Shown here: positions 5,408-5,733 of the stretch, one piece after another
How positions within the stretch are numbered: the stretch's first letter is position 1
How the letters are laid out: each line of letters begins with the position of its first letter
Assembly: GCA_024277835.1 (NCBI GenBank)
Contig: JAJRUK010000259.1
Location: 1-5,733 of the forward strand
Length of the DNA stretch: 5,733 bases
Origin: Planctomycetota bacterium
Lineage (GTDB): Bacteria; Planctomycetota; Phycisphaerae; UBA1845
Direction: 5' to 3'
Position numbers and translations under genes: made by a program
The notes under the pieces: generated by a model
What the model was told of the DNA's origin: nothing
Seen by the model: only the letters and a program-made list of their open reading frames with translations
Database searches by the model: none

Positions 5408-5520
5408 CATGCACCGCATCGCGCACAAACGTTGCCAATCCCAAAAACCCCCTCCCGGACGACTATATCGCAATTCAAAACCTTCCTAAAGCTGGCCCAA
5501 TAGACGTCCGATCAACACGA

Positions 5521-5733
5521 GTGGCTCTATCTACACCGACACATGGCTATGCGGGAGAAATCCTGCACTTCGATCGACTCGTCGAGAAGACGGGCGAGAG
5601 TTGGTGGGGACACACCACGCCCGCAGGTCGCCGTCGACTCGTTCGCCGATCGGACATGATCGCATCCGCGCTTCCGCTGGGGCCTTCGCTTCATATCATG
5701 GAGGTCGCCGCTGGCGCTGGGGCGCTGACGGAG
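5521..5733 (+). CDS. N-terminal part of a class I SAM-dependent methyltransferase
   Basis: The frame is open to the window end, so only the start of the protein is present. From the GTG at 5521 it gives 71 residues. WWGHTTPAGRRRLVRRSD (about 28-45) resembles the segment found just before the SAM domain in many stand-alone methyltransferases, and HIMEVAAGAGALTE (last 14 residues) fits motif I, the SAM-binding loop (ExGxGxG-type, here with Ala at the first Gly). The substrate cannot be told. The start is uncertain: there is no in-frame ATG between the terminator and the methionine at 5656, and no Shine-Dalgarno before the GTG. The same frame is also open back to an ATG at 5287 that overlaps the flagellin stop, but that longer form would be translated through the terminator hairpin. 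Codons from about 5560 onward look most like a conserved protein. The 5408-5520 stretch before it shows no convincing promoter. Confidence 0.7.
   Translation, partial: MALSTPTHGYAGEILHFDRLVEKTGESWWGHTTPAGRRRLVRRSDMIASALPLGPSLHIMEVAAGAGALTE

Noticed and set aside
4973..5473. Minus-strand frames opposite the flagellin end and terminator
   Set aside because: They run antisense to the highly conserved flagellin C-terminus and through the terminator, with no recognisable protein features.

Overview
The window looks like a piece of chromosome from a flagellated, diderm bacterium with moderately high GC. I judge GC by eye at about 60-70% in the mnmE region and about 50% in the gene at 311-1228. A flagellin, a lipoprotein with a clear lipobox and the almost complete lack of Shine-Dalgarno sequences would suit Planctomycetota (Phycisphaerae-like), but that placement is inference. 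No RNA gene, CRISPR array, insertion sequence or phage gene is visible.

Layout, left to right. (1) 1-284, plus strand: the C-terminal end of a protein that starts outside the window. (2) 291-314: a palindromic repeat in the 26-bp gap between two convergent genes. (3) 311-1228, minus strand: an unrecognised exported protein of 305 aa. Its stop and start codons both lie inside inverted copies of the same ~24-bp repeat, and its DNA looks AT-richer than its neighbours. A third copy lies at 1327-1350. (4) 1356-1910, minus strand: a 184-aa lipoprotein of unknown function with a good sigma70-type promoter so close to the ATG that the transcript is probably leaderless. (5) 2104-3510, minus strand: mnmE, the tRNA wobble-uridine modification GTPase, complete to its C-terminal FCLGK motif but with an unusual switch II. 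(6) 3511-3817: a 307-bp divergent intergenic region holding the flagellin control region, with two small hairpins just before the flagellin start. (7) 3818-5290, plus strand: a complete 490-aa flagellin. (8) 5293-5407: three stem-loops, the last a strong intrinsic terminator. (9) about 5521 to the window end, plus strand: the start of a class I SAM-dependent methyltransferase, cut by the window edge.

Functionally this is a mixed neighbourhood: tRNA modification, envelope proteins, motility filament and a methyltransferase. The three minus-strand genes could be partly co-transcribed, but the promoter at 1920-1947 argues that the lipoprotein has its own transcript. The flagellin appears to be a single-gene unit closed by its own terminator. 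I see no clear undescribed multi-gene system. The best leads are the repeat-bounded single-gene segment at 291-1238, the divergent MnmE switch II, the hairpin over the flagellin ribosome-binding site, and the open frame that runs from the flagellin stop through the terminator into the methyltransferase.
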